From Tetramitus jugosus (Eukaryota; Heterolobosea; Eutetramitea; Acrasida; Vahlkampfiidae): DNA of 64,000 nt. The notes under the pieces were generated by a model, which did no database searches, was not told where the DNA came from, and was given only the letters and a program-made list of their open reading frames with translations. The DNA is taken from the NCBI GenBank assembly GCA_937625935.1, contig OW569345.1, positions 310,001 through 374,000 of the forward strand, read 5' to 3'. Positions 1 to 10,987 of the stretch are shown here, piece after piece (the stretch's first letter is position 1; every line of letters starts with the position of its first letter). The position numbers and the translations under genes are program-made.

Positions 1-1246
1 ATTCTTCATCATTCTCAATGGACAATTTTTGGCCAATGCATTTTGAACAATCAAAGTGAATAATGCATCCATCTTCGGCCAATGCAAAGGCACGTGAGTG
101 TCTCTTGGAGTACACAAACTTTCTGAACATGCCTGCAGATCGATAGATTTGGAAGATGGAACCGCCAGAGAGTTCTGGTTGTCCGACTCCACTCACGACC
201 CAACACACAATGGTGCCATCTTGAGATCCAACACTCATCATGGTGGTCAATGCTGGAGCAGTGTCCACCTTTCTTGGCAACACAATTTCCTTAATGTCCA
301 GAATAGCACCCTTGTGTTTCTTGAAAAATGTCTTTGTGGCCGTCATTTTTTCAAAGATTCTCAATGGACCTGGTGGTGTGGTCCATATGATGACATCAGA
401 TGTGGTCACAATCGGCGTACCAATGTGAGAGTAGTACGGAGTGCTCATCTTTGTAATTTTCTTGTGCAGTGGATAGGGCAATCGACTCTCGTTTTGTTTA
501 ATAAACTCGCTGCTGATTTTAGTGGTGCCATTCTCGTTCAATGGTATCAAAATTTTCTGATCGGCAGGTGAGGAGGATGTTGTTCCGTCTTGAGTGACCT
601 CGGTGATGGGAGTTGGTGGTGTGGATGATGATGAAGATGGTTGTTGCACCTGTGGTGATGGTGATGATGATGATGCAGCGGTTGTTGTTGCTGATGGTTG
701 AGCTCTTGTGGTAGCAGTTGGTGATGGTGATTTTGTAGTTGCAGTTGGTGTTGTTGCTGATGATGGCGTAGTTGTAGTTGTTTGTTGAGGGCTGCTGCTC
801 ACTGCTGTTGATACAATAGGTGATGATGATGATGACGAGGATGAAACAACTGGTGAAAGAGTGTGACTAAATGGAGGCAATTGTTGTGGTGGTGTTGTCT
901 GTTGAGGGACAGCAGTACCATCAGCCAATGTCGATACGACAGGGGATTGAGAAGGTGGTGAACGCATAGAGACAATTGCTGGATCCAAATGCAGAGGATA
1001 ATTTGGCATCATTTGAGGTGCACCCATCGCAGAAAGATGATGATGGTGGTGATGAACAGGACTCATTGGCTGTGGTTGTGGTAGTTGTGAAGGTTGATAG
1101 TTGGCCATATGATGAGGATAGGCAGGTGGTAGTTGATGAGGATGCAGCATGTGTGGTGGCATAGGCACTGGTGAGCCTTGTTGCTGTTGCTGCTGTTGTT
1201 GTTGTTGAAGTTGTTGATGTTGTGTGAGGTGAGCCATCCAGTCCAT
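1..1246 (-). CDS. WD40-repeat protein, EDC4/VARICOSE-like (3' part beyond window)
   Basis: This frame is open from the ATG at 1246 to the window edge, about 415 residues, and the C-terminus is missing. The first 250 residues are low complexity: a Gln run, His/Pro-rich stretches, then Ser/Thr/Pro runs. Folded sequence follows. It contains a strand reading TSDVIIWTTPPGPLRIF, then HKGAILDIKEI and GSQDGTIVCWVV, which is the usual order of a WD40 repeat (H..A..D.. then S.S.DG.I..W). The later FALAEDGCIIHFD looks like another blade. In the decapping enhancer EDC4/Ge-1 and plant VARICOSE, a single propeller near the N-terminus has this layout and leads into a long helical tail, so that family is my best guess. 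The tail lies outside the window, so another WD40 protein is possible. It is head-to-head with the cohesin gene. Confidence 0.6.
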   Translation of the reverse strand, partial: MDWMAHLTQHQQLQQQQQQQQQQGSPVPMPPHMLHPHQLPPAYPHHMANYQPSQLPQPQPMSPVHHHHHHLSAMGAPQMMPNYPLHLDPAIVSMRSPPSQSPVVSTLADGTAVPQQTTPPQQLPPFSHTLSPVVSSSSSSSSPIVSTAVSSSPQQTTTTTPSSATTPTATTKSPSPTATTRAQPSATTTAASSSSPSPQVQQPSSSSSTPPTPITEVTQDGTTSSSPADQKILIPLNENGTTKISSEFIKQNESRLPYPLHKKITKMSTPYYSHIGTPIVTTSDVIIWTTPPGPLRIFEKMTATKTFFKKHKGAILDIKEIVLPRKVDTAPALTTMMSVGSQDGTIVCWVVSGVGQPELSGGSIFQIYRSAGMFRKFVYSKRHSRAFALAEDGCIIHFDCSKCIGQKLSIENDEE

Positions 1247-1703
1247 GGTTGTGTGCTGTTGTTAGAGATTTCGATTTGATTGAAAAATGATTTTTTGATT
1301 TGTGTGTTCTTCTGTTGTGCGAACGTTTTTCTTTCTCTTGTTTGTTTTTGATCTCTTGGGTTCGGGATAATCACGGTCTTTTTATAGTTTGTAACTTTTT
1401 GTAATGTTCAAAGTTTTGTTTCGACTGTTGCTGTTCCCTTCACCTTTGACAGTGGTAGGAAGTACCTGTCGTGAATAGTAATAGATAACTAGAGCCTGTG
1501 AATCATCTTTGAACAGAGATACAACTCATTCCAGAAAAACGCGCCAAAATTTTCTGGTCGTTAAGAATTCATGCAATAACAGGAATAAAAAATTCGACAA
1601 CAAAACGTTTCGTTGCCTCATCAACGGTGATACAAAAAATTTCTTCCAGCCAAACAAAACAAATTCGACACGACTTGTAAACAACAAACATCAACGACAA
1701 CAA
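1247..1703. other. Divergent intergenic region
   Basis: This 457 bp spacer separates two start codons that face away from each other (EDC4-like on minus, cohesin SA on plus), so it should hold both 5' UTRs and promoters. The frame continuous with the cohesin start stays open upstream to about 1509 but has no ATG before 1704. I see no RNA gene or clear motif. Confidence 0.6.
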
Positions 1704-4700
1704 ATGGCAACAGCAGCACCCAGAACGGTACAACGTCGAAAACGTGCCAACAAGCAAGCAGAAACCAAAAGAAAGCGTTCTGATGACGACGACAATGAAG
1801 CAAGTGATCCAGAAGAGCAGGAAGAGCAGGAAGAACAAGTTCGATACAGTGACGATGAGATGAGTGACCAAGAAGAAGGTCAAGCATCTGACTCTGATGA
1901 AGAAGGTCATGATGATGACCAGAATGATGATGAATAGTATGTAGTGGTGGTAGTAGTAGTGTGTAGCCCGTTTTTCCTCATACCGAATCATTGAACAACA
2001 ATATCACTCACCTATAATTAAAATACAATTATGCATAATAATCATAATAGTGAACAGGGCAGTAGTGATGAAGAAGATGAACAACAAGATGATGAGAGAG
2101 ATGAGGACTATGATGTCTCCAGTGTTTCTTCCAGAAAGAGAAGAAGAAGAACAACTGCAGCTTCTTCATCCTCTGCTGCAAAGAAGGCGTCAACCTCCAG
2201 AAAAAAGAAGGGTGATTCCTCTGCTGCTACTACTTTGACCAGTGCTACGACATCGAGCAAGCGTTCTACTACGATAAAAACTGGCAAAGTTTCCATTAGT
2301 GGCGCTGCTGCCAAGAGAAAAAAGACTGCAGCAGCAACAAAAAAGAAGAGTGCAACAACAACAGGTGCACCAGCAAAGAAAAAGGCAAGAAAATCTGCAG
2401 ATGACAGCGTATTTATCACAAACGAAATTCCAAATTCGTTGTTTGCCATGATTCGAAGAGGTGAAGCATCAGTGAGTGACATTGTCAACGAGTGGATGGA
2501 TCGATTCAATCATGAGAACAAGATGGACGCGGTGGGAGAGTTGATTTCGTTTGCAATTCAATCATGTGGATGCGCGGCTGAATTCAATGTTTCAACGATT
2601 CATGACGAAGCAAGAGTAGAACAGGTGATTGATTCATTTGTTGGTGGATTCCCTGTTGATATGCCTGATTATCCCATCATTAGTTCTCATCCCTCTCTCA
2701 AGAACTTTAACAAATATTTTGTTGAGTTTTGGGACACGTTGATTCGCAGTTGCCAGGAGGAGATTTTGTTTGATGATGACTTTATGGAGCATTTGTTGAC
2801 ATGGTTGACTGCCATGTCAAGTTCCAAGGTCCGTGCCTTCCGTCACACCAGTTGTCTCGCTCTGTACAGCATTTTCGACACATTGATTGATGTGAATCAA
2901 AACTCGATCAAGAAGGATTTGAGCAAGGTTGAAAAACAGTTGCAAGCTGCACAGAAGAAGAAGGGTGAGGCTGCAAAGATTCAACAATTGTCGGATCAGT
3001 GCTCTGAGATGCAGCAGCGCATTATTGCACTTGATGGTCACATGACCAACATTTTTGATGGTGTGTTTGCGAATCGATTCAAGGACACTGTTCCAAACAT
3101 TCGTGCTTTGACATTGGAATCGTTGGGTGGATGGATTCTAGAGTACCCAAGCAGATATCTGACAAACAAGTGCCTAAAGTACATTGGATGGGGATTGAAC
3201 GATGAGATTCCTTCTATTCGATCCAAGAATCTGTTAATCATCTCCAAGTTGTTCAACACTGAAGCGTTCCATGCAAAGCTCTCTCCATTTGCAAGAAAGT
3301 TCCTTCCTCGTATTGTCGAGATGGCTGTGGCTGATCCTGATATTTCAACAAGCACAGAAGCAATTCAACTTTTAACTGTCTTGTTGCGTCACAAGATTCT
3401 TGGAAGCAAACCTGAGGTCCATGATGATATGATCAAAAAGATTTCCAAATTATTGTATGATGAGAATCAGAGTGTGAGACATTATGCTTCTATTTTCATT
3501 TTCCACAACATGGCCAAGCTGATGGTCGACAAGAGCAAGGCAACCAGAACGGCATCGAAGCAAAAAGCCAAGAAAAAGTTGGATGTCGATCTCGAGGATC
3601 TGATGTTTTTGATGCGTGAGCACTCTAGTGAATGCCCATTGATTCCTTACTATGTGGCAGAAAACTTTTGGAAATTGACTGGTTGTGTCAAGGACTATAA
3701 GGAGATTATTGATTACTTGACTGATAGAGAAGACGAGCTCCAATCTGAAGAAGACACTTTGAATCTCATTAGACTCTTAACTGCCTCTGTACAAAAGGTG
3801 AATGAGCAATTGACTATGAAGACCTCTACTGCCGACAATGCCAAGATTCCAAAGCGAGCAAAGAAGCAACAAGAGAACGAGAGAGTTGCTCAACAAGAAG
3901 AAATGACAGGAATAGTGGCAGCTGCTTTGCCACAGCTTTTTACAAAGTATCAAGCTGAGCCTGAGAAAATTCAAGAATTGGTTCAAATTCCAAAACAATT
4001 GAATCTGGAGGCTTTTACGGAACATCATTTGGAGTCGGATTTTGATGAAATCTTGAAGTTGTTGCGTGACATCTTTTGGAAGTATTCTGAGCCAGTTGTG
4101 TTAAGACACATTGCACAGGCATTTGATTACCTGATTAAGCAAGATTACACCCTCAGAAGTCAAGCAAAGATTGCTTTTGATGAAATTATTAGAGAAATGA
4201 TCAACAAGCTTCAAGAGGCTGTTTCCTCGTTGGAGAATGAAGACATGGGTGCCAAGGAAAAGAACTTTGCAGTTCTCGTTTCTTTGCAGAGAATCAAGGA
4301 GTTCACATTAGTTATGGATGTGGATTTGGAAGGCTTGCACGATGAATTGTCTAACATTCTGGATTCTAAGGTCAACGGAGGTGACATTGACGATCACAGT
4401 GCCCAAATCATTTTGACTATTTTGTGGCAAAAGTTGATCTGGAGAAGAATTTCTTTGGAATCTCAAACTGAAATCACTAGTGATGACATTACTGATCTGA
4501 AGGAAAGAAGAGACAAGCTAGTTTCACAAATTATTCAAATCTTGGCAGGTGCTGATGAATCGGAGACAACGTCTGACTTGGAATTGGCATCATATTACTA
4601 CTTGTGTGATTTATTCCTTTTCTTTGCTCCTTATCCTCCAAAGGATGCTTCCGATAGCTTGAAGGAAGCTTATGAGCAGCTAGTGATCAATTTGAGTGCT

Positions 4701-5738
4701 GATCAGGTCGAAAAGATTACCAAATTCTTTGATCGTGCCTTGAGCAAGGAATTAGAAGTTGAGTCAACCCAACAAGAAGAAGATGAAGTGTTGAATAAGA
4801 AGCACGAAATTCAAAAGCAACGTATAGTTGTTGCTCTATCAAATGCTATCTGCAAGAGTACTGCCAGTGACAAATTATCTCGTGTTGTGCTCTCTCACTT
4901 TGCTTCTCATGGACCAGCTGTGGAAGAAGCAGTCAAGAGCTTTGCACATGCACTGAAGAAGGCAGATGAGTCAACTCTCTGGGATCACGAATTTGAAGCC
5001 ATGAAACGCAAGTTTGCCGAATATGTGTCAGCTCCTGCTAACTCTAACACGGCAACCGAAAAGTATGAACAGTTTGTCAATCTAGTCAACAGATTAGCAC
5101 TGCAACACTTCTGGGGCAAAGATACAAAGCATATTGCATTGGTTATCAGAATGTGTCTTCAATACACTTTCGACAAGATTGTTGAGAGACACAGGTTTTT
5201 GGATGGTCTCACAAAGTATGCTGTGAAGTTGAGCAAGGAAGATGCCAAGGATATTATTGAGATTGTCAATGAACACTCCGAAGCTTGTAGAAGTGAGGAT
5301 TTGGATGAAGATGTAATTAGTTCTGTGGTCTCATTCAAGAAACTCCTGGTCAATGTTTCTCAAGGAAGCAAATCACTGTCGAAGCAGAAGGACGATAAGC
5401 AACAATCAGAGGATCAGGTTCAAGCTTCGGATGATGAGGAGGAAGAACACATCTCTGCAACACCTGTCGTTAGTCGTGCAGGACAAACGAAAAAACGAAG
5501 AACAACAATTACTGTCAATGAATCAGTCACATCCGAAGAACAAGAACAGTCTGAGGGTGACGATGAAACACAGATGGAAGATGAACCTGTTGCCAGTTCT
5601 ACTGAAGAATCTCGAGGTGAGAAGAGGGCTCGAACGGAAGAGGTACAAGATGAGGATGATGAAACCCAAATCTCTCAAGAAGTTGAAGAAGATGAGGATA
5701 TTATTGTCCAAACCCCTGCAAAGAAGCAAAAATTGTAA
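1704..5738 (+). CDS. STAG: Cohesin subunit SA/STAG (Scc3)
   Basis: Non-catalytic HEAT-repeat subunit of the cohesin ring that holds sister chromatids together in the nucleus. I read two exons, 1704-1936 and 2051-5738. The 114 bp intron (GTATGT..AATAG) joins phase 2 to phase 2, turning an apparent TAG stop into a Tyr codon and linking two acidic stretches. The N-terminus is acidic and basic low complexity (DDDDNE, poly-Glu, RKRRRR, Ala/Lys/Thr runs). The STAG domain follows with FAMIRRGEASVSDIVNEWMD. The stromalin conservative domain contains VRAFRHTSCLALYSIFDTLI and FKDTVPNIRALTLESLGGWI followed by YLKYIGWGLND-like sequence. A long helical body and an acidic tail ending in PAKKQKL complete about 1306 residues, near the family length. 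The next gene is convergent, with its stop 27 bp away. Confidence 0.95.
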
Positions 5739-5765
5739 AACATAAAGCTATTATTAAGGATAAAA

Positions 5766-7770
5766 TCATTTATACAAAGTGCTTGACTTTTGGCTGTTCC
5801 TCTCGTTGAATCGTTGAATGTGATAGTTGATGAGAGTTGCCAACTTTGCTTCTGCTTTCTCTTTCAACTTGTTTTGGTGAGCGAATACACGGGCCAGATG
5901 AGTTGGATCAGAACATTTTCGGACGGCCAGACTCTTCTTCACTCCTTCTTTGATCTCGATTTCCATGTTAAATAAAAGTTCCCCTTCGTCTGCAGTACTC
6001 GAAGTACTTCTGGGCTCATTCTGTGTTGCCTCAGATATTCGGGGCGTTGAGGGTAATGATTTAAGGTTCAGGAGCTCAGCGTGTTTTCCTGTTTGATTTG
6101 GCGTTGCATTGATGTTCGAGGCCTTATTTCTAGGAGTGGGAGATGGTTGTTGAGAAGAGGTTATTGAATCAGACATTGATTCTGAAACTAGTAATTGCCT
6201 CTTTAACTCTTCAGCTATTTCATTTTCCTTCCATTTCTTTAAGCCGAATGTACTAGCAAAATTTTTAGCAAGTTTGTTCATGTCGTCTCCTCGTCGAACA
6301 ACAATTGTTCCACTTTTGCCATATCCCAACTCTACAATCAATTTCAAGATGGGTTGATTATCGCTTGGAGATGATCTTGTCTGAAGCTTGTCATTCGATG
6401 AGTTTGGTTCATGTTTGTGAACATATCGATTGATTTGAGTTCGAATTAGGAATGCCAAGTGTTGAATCTCGGAAGAATGCAAGTTAAATGTCTCTACAAA
6501 CTTTTTTGCCAACTCGAATACATTATCTCCTGATCTAACTCCTATTTGACCCACTCTCCCATCACCCAAATTAATATCAATATAAATATCAGGTTCTTTC
6601 GTGAGATATGCGTTCTTGGATCTGGGTCTTCTGTTTGCGTAAGTACGAAGTTCAGTGCTTACAACGGGAATAACATGGCCACTTTTGTAGTACTCAAACT
6701 TGCGTATACTATCTGGACTCGCGCTTTTTTGACATTGGATTGTGTGTTGTGAATTGGTTTGGATGGAGTGATTGCTTGTACTAGAGGGATGAGTATCTCT
6801 ATCTATTCCGATATTTGGTGAGCTCGATCGATGAGAGATGATATCAGATAGTACTCGAGTAGGTCTCGGAATCTATGTCAGTAGGAAGTTAGTAAACAAG
6901 ATCCAACTGAGAAGAAACAAATAGAGCATACTTTTCGCCGAGGATCCGGACTCATGAACGATGTTTGTTCAGTTGTTGAAACTTGTGACAGCACAATCGC
7001 TCCCTCCATTAGATCCGACTTTGGGATGAATGATAAATGATCGGACTTGATCCTTAATGCTGCTAGATCTATACTATCATCGTTAGCTTCAATCTCTATC
7101 GACTTATCACTAACTCTGCTCGTAGAGATATCGGAACCGACAACGGGAGAGATTGAAGGCAGAGGTGTAACAGGCAATGTTGCGGGTAGACCGGTGATAT
7201 CAAAAAAGAATTGAATCTTGATAAGCAGTATACGCCAGAGTAGACCCATGTTTAACGAGTCTTGACTCGATATCTCTATAAAGGACATGTCATATTCTGC
7301 CGCTAAATCCTCCGCTTCTTTGATTACCACTTGTCTCTTCTGAATCAAGTCAGCCTTCGTTCCCAATAAGAAACATTGAACTTCATGGAGAGGCATTTTC
7401 CGTATAAATTGGTCAATCTCCCGAAAGGTTTTGATCTCTGTTGTGTCATACATAAAGAAGATAAAGTCACTGGTACGAACCAGATTTTGTTTATCTCTGT
7501 CCAGATGGAGTGAGCCACGATAGATTCAGAATGTAAATACTAAAGCTCGATTGTTGTTTAAACTTACCTATCATCCATGAAGTTGGATGAAAATTGTTCA
7601 TATACCTTCAACAACAGTTGACAGTCGGAATTGATAAGTTTGATGTAAGCTAGAAACGATCGTTGGCTATTCTCTTCACTATGGGGCAACACTTGGAATT
7701 GCCAATTATCGGCCCAACTCTTTCTTCCCACCTCTTTGCATCCTAGAACGCTAATTTCTATCGTTTTCAT
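5766..7770 (-). CDS. Atypical Ras-like GTPase fused to three PFU-like repeats
   Basis: I read three exons on minus: 7568-7770, 6932-7496 and 5766-6872. Introns are 71 bp (GTAAGT) and 59 bp (GTATGC, with CTAAC near the acceptor), and phases agree at both joins, giving 624 residues. Residues 1 to about 170 resemble a Rab/Ras fold: strand ISVLGCKEVGRKS in place of the P-loop, strand DFIFFMYDTTEIKTFREID, the base-recognition motif LLGTKADL and the G5-like IEISSQ. The switch II DxxG motif is missing and the P-loop has R-K where K-S/T is expected, so nucleotide binding may be altered. After a Ser-rich linker come three similar units near residues 352-407, 432-484 and 555-609. They share a beta strand, then a pattern like VRSGDNVFELAKKFVETFNL, then a helix. 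This resembles PFU-type ubiquitin-like folds; that family call is an inference. Confidence 0.8.
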
Positions 7771-7917
7771 TGTTGGCAGTCTCTCTAATTCCAATTGCCG
7801 TTTCAAGAATTGTGGCGCCTAGAACACAGTAGATCGCGTGTGTTGAATGAAACGCTCTCGAAGGGGGATCAGATACAGAGAGATTTATTGTGTTGTGTTC
7901 TCGGATGTGTGCACAGT

Positions 7918-9381
7918 CTACTCCTTGTTGGCATCCTTGATCATATCTCTGAATTGAGCAACGAGCTTGTTCTCTCTCTTTACTTTCTCTTCGTGGTGAA
8001 GCAATGCGAGAGCTCTTCTCTCTTCAGCGGTAATCACTTGGTTCTCTTTTCTCATTCTCACTGCATTCATGACTCGATGACGACTTCCACTCATGACATA
8101 TCCCAACTTTTCATAGTCATCAATTTGGTCACTGCTCAAGCCAATCTCACCTCTTCTAGGAATACGCTTGTTATCTTGGACATACTTGGCCATGGCAGTT
8201 CCTTCTCCAGCAAGCAAATCGTGACCATATGTTACATCTACATTGATTTGAGAGGCAGCTCTTGGTCCAAAGTAATCTGCCTCATCACCAGAGGGAGAGT
8301 CTTGACCTCGTTTCTTGCTCTTATGGCTGCTGACCTCATTGTCATGTTTACTCTTTTTACTGCTTCTCTTGCTTCGTTTCCTTCGATAATCACTGCTGCT
8401 ACTGCTGCTATAGCTATCATTATCACTATAGCTGTCACTGTCACTGCTGCTTTCATATCTTCTTCTCTTTTTCTTTCGAGAGTCCTTGTCCCTTCTCTTG
8501 TCCTTCTTTTTCTTTTCTTTCCTACTCTTCTTCTTCTTGCCCTTCTCATCGGTTGTAGCACTCGCTTGCATATTCAATTGATTCATTCTTTGTTTTTCAA
8601 TTCTAGGATCAAACATCATCTCTTCTAATGTGATTGGTTGCAATGGCTCCTTGTTCCACACTTTATCATACACGCTAGGCGATATTGGTGTCGTAAACCG
8701 TTTAATATACCGCTCCTGAAGTATTTCTTCTCTTGATTTCTTTCTCATGGGCTCATCATTCATTTGCGAGTGTCCAAGACGACGACGATGACTCTCATCA
8801 TAATAACGATCACCATTCCTACGACGTTCATCATCATTATCATAACGACGGGAACGAGAGCGATAATGATCTTCACCACCACCATTTTCCTCATTGCCAT
8901 GATTCCTATCATCACGATAACGATCATGACGATAATTGTCACGATTACTTTGATGACGTCGTTCATTGTGATCGTCCTGATCATTGTAGTAGCGCGTCGA
9001 ACGACGATTGTGCTCCTCACGATATCCATCTTCCTCGCGATCTCTCTGTCGTCTTTCGTTTCTTCTCATGTTTTTATCATCATCATTGTCATTGTCATTC
9101 TCATTGTCATGATCATCATTACGTCGTCGTCGCCTATCATAACTACTATGATGATGATGATAGTCTCGTCGATGATCATCATTATGTCGATATCGATCAT
9201 GTGGTTTGTCATCATCATCACGATCACGATCATGGTGTCCGTCTTGTGAACGACCTCTTACATCACCCTCATCTGCTCGATTGTCGACTGATGTGTTTTT
9301 TCGTGTTGCCACCAACATGGATTCTCGAATTTTTTGGCGCAGGTCGTTGCTGTCATTATTGTTGTCTTTGTTGTGAGACAT
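7918..9381 (-). CDS. NKAP: NKAP family nuclear protein
   Basis: NKAP proteins are nuclear RNA-binding and transcription or splicing-linked factors. The diagnostic C-terminal domain is clear: [58 protein letters not shown] and [16 protein letters not shown], ending in a charged helix. The [18 protein letters not shown] segment is also typical of the middle of the family. The N-terminal half is very rich in Arg, Asp and His in short alternating units, followed by Lys/Arg and Ser/Asp runs. These replace the SR-type region of animal NKAP. I start at the ATG at 9381 because the longer frame has no upstream ATG. The product is 487 residues with no introns. Its start faces a minus-strand F-box gene about 240 bp away. 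Confidence 0.93.
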   Translation of the reverse strand: MSHNKDNNNDSNDLRQKIRESMLVATRKNTSVDNRADEGDVRGRSQDGHHDRDRDDDDKPHDRYRHNDDHRRDYHHHHSSYDRRRRRNDDHDNENDNDNDDDKNMRRNERRQRDREEDGYREEHNRRSTRYYNDQDDHNERRHQSNRDNYRHDRYRDDRNHGNEENGGGEDHYRSRSRRYDNDDERRRNGDRYYDESHRRRLGHSQMNDEPMRKKSREEILQERYIKRFTTPISPSVYDKVWNKEPLQPITLEEMMFDPRIEKQRMNQLNMQASATTDEKGKKKKSRKEKKKKDKRRDKDSRKKKRRRYESSSDSDSYSDNDSYSSSSSSDYRRKRSKRSSKKSKHDNEVSSHKSKKRGQDSPSGDEADYFGPRAASQINVDVTYGHDLLAGEGTAMAKYVQDNKRIPRRGEIGLSSDQIDDYEKLGYVMSGSRHRVMNAVRMRKENQVITAEERRALALLHHEEKVKRENKLVAQFRDMIKDANKE

Positions 9382-9618
9382 TGGTGTGGAGATGGAGTTT
9401 TGAGTTTTGGTTGTGTTTTCTTGAGCAAGGTTCAATTTGTATTGTTGAAGTTGGAGGGCGGAAAAATGAGTTTTAGGCCGAACCTGATTGTATCGGGTGC
9501 CAACTTTCAGTAAAAAATTTCTGTTTGGGTAGCATTGGGACTCTCTCTTGGGAATCTATAGAAAAGAGTGATCCTCTACAATCCAAGGATCTTTGCAGTT
9601 GTATAGTATCGTACAGTA

Positions 9619-10878
9619 TCATGTAACAGCAGTTGTGGCCTTCGTCTTCTCTACAGTCAAGATGGAAGTTTGTGGATTATAGTGAGTCTCAAACTCTGCA
9701 AAACAGAACCATCGAAAGGAAGCATTCATAAACACAGGACACCATCCTCTTTCATCCGATGCCCAAGAGCAATGCTCCCTATGAGTGAAAACTGGCTCCA
9801 TATAGTTATAGTATACAAAAGGAACAAAACCATCTTCGAGATTAGGTGAGATTGCTATTTCATCTTGGAGCATGTCCCTTTTCATGAGATTATCAATCTC
9901 GTCGTCTTCCATACACCTTAAGCTTTGATTGTTGTTTGTTAAGTATGATGGAGTTATCTCTCCTTGCTCATAGAGTTCACTCTCTCGACCTGTAAGAACA
10001 GCATAGCAAAATTGAGACAATGGTATCAACATGTGATCTGATTCTCGCCCAATCTTGACCATATCAAGCAGAATAGAGGGAACATAACCATTTTCATTCA
10101 ACAGACTAAGTATGAGTGCAAGTTTGTGAACTTGGGTCGATGCATTGAAAATCACCAACTTATATTCACTTCTCTCTTGGAGTGTGATTCCAATAGCATC
10201 CTCATAAATTGGATCATCTTCGAGATTTTGGCGCTTAAGTGAAACCAGCGCTGGTATCATACCGTACAATGAAATGTATTCTCTCATACTGACAGAAGTC
10301 ATAAATGCAAGTTTCTGATCCGATGAAATAGTGCTGGATGAATTATCCCCTCCCTTTCTGGAGTTTTCTTCTTCCTTGTACTTTCGATCCATGTTTTCCA
10401 CGATCTTTCCTTTGCCCAATGATCCGTAGAAGTCTCTCCTCAAGAATTGATCCCAGAGATAATTCGAAGACATAATTGTTCGATCCCAGTTTCTATTCAC
10501 CATTCGAAGCTGGAGTGTCTTGTAACAGGAAATAAAACCGAATATTGTCGCCAATGAATCATCATTCAACTCTCCAAGATTCATCAAAGGTGGTGTCATT
10601 CTCTGTTTCTTGTTCTTTGGCTCGTGTTCAGCATCATCATCGACATCAGACAAGTTTTCCTTGTTCGCCATGATTTCGAGATATTCTTCAAACTCTTTCT
10701 TGCAGGCAAGCTTTTCTTTCTGTGACAACCTATGCCAGCTTCGACTTCGAGGACTAGTTCCTTGTTTCTCTTTCTCACATCGAATCTCTTCTTGCTGATC
10801 AAAGTACTCTTCAACATCTCGAGGCTGCTTCAGGAAATGAATCTTGAGAAGCTTTGCCCCTCTTCGTCTCTGTGGCAC
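9619..10878 (-). CDS. F-box domain protein, 5' end unresolved
   Basis: An F-box-like segment (LGELNDDSLATIFGFISCYK, then LRMVNRNWDRTIMSSNYLWD) suggests a substrate adaptor of an SCF ubiquitin ligase. The remaining 250 residues look folded, with several conserved-looking aromatic stretches near the C-terminus (HREHCSWASDERGWCPVF, FRWFCFAEFETHY), but I do not recognise that domain. The start is a problem. The frame is open upstream to a TAG near 10922 and that part looks coding (WKKAAIPFETVPQRRRGAKL, later SWHRLSQKEKLACKKEFEEY), but it has no ATG. The first in-frame ATG is at 10671, which would discard this sequence. An upstream exon, a non-AUG start or a small sequence error could explain it. 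The RPAP2 start lies only about 110 bp away on the other strand. Confidence 0.75.
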   Translation of the reverse strand: MPQRRRGAKLLKIHFLKQPRDVEEYFDQQEEIRCEKEKQGTSPRSRSWHRLSQKEKLACKKEFEEYLEIMANKENLSDVDDDAEHEPKNKKQRMTPPLMNLGELNDDSLATIFGFISCYKTLQLRMVNRNWDRTIMSSNYLWDQFLRRDFYGSLGKGKIVENMDRKYKEEENSRKGGDNSSSTISSDQKLAFMTSVSMREYISLYGMIPALVSLKRQNLEDDPIYEDAIGITLQERSEYKLVIFNASTQVHKLALILSLLNENGYVPSILLDMVKIGRESDHMLIPLSQFCYAVLTGRESELYEQGEITPSYLTNNNQSLRCMEDDEIDNLMKRDMLQDEIAISPNLEDGFVPFVYYNYMEPVFTHREHCSWASDERGWCPVFMNASFRWFCFAEFETHYNPQTSILTVEKTKATTAVT

Positions 10879-10987
10879 AGTTTCAAAGGGAATCGCAGCC
10901 TTCTTCCATATGTCTCGTTTTCCAAGCTATTTTCTTCCGTCAATTTTTTCCAAGTTCAAAAAAAAAGTCGAACAAAACGGACACACA

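Noticed and set aside
98..571. Plus-strand open frame at the left edge
   Set aside because: It lies antisense to the WD40 gene, whose own frame is open and contains WD40-like motifs.
1509..1703. Upstream extension of the cohesin gene
   Set aside because: In frame and open, but it has no ATG, so the ATG at 1704 was taken as the start.
7795..8628. Plus-strand frame of 277 codons
   Set aside because: It is antisense to the conserved NKAP C-terminal domain and starts at a non-ATG codon.
8733..9476. Long plus-strand open frame rich in His/Asp
   Set aside because: It is antisense to the NKAP repeats, whose D/R/H codons read as D/H/V on the other strand; no domain or good start.
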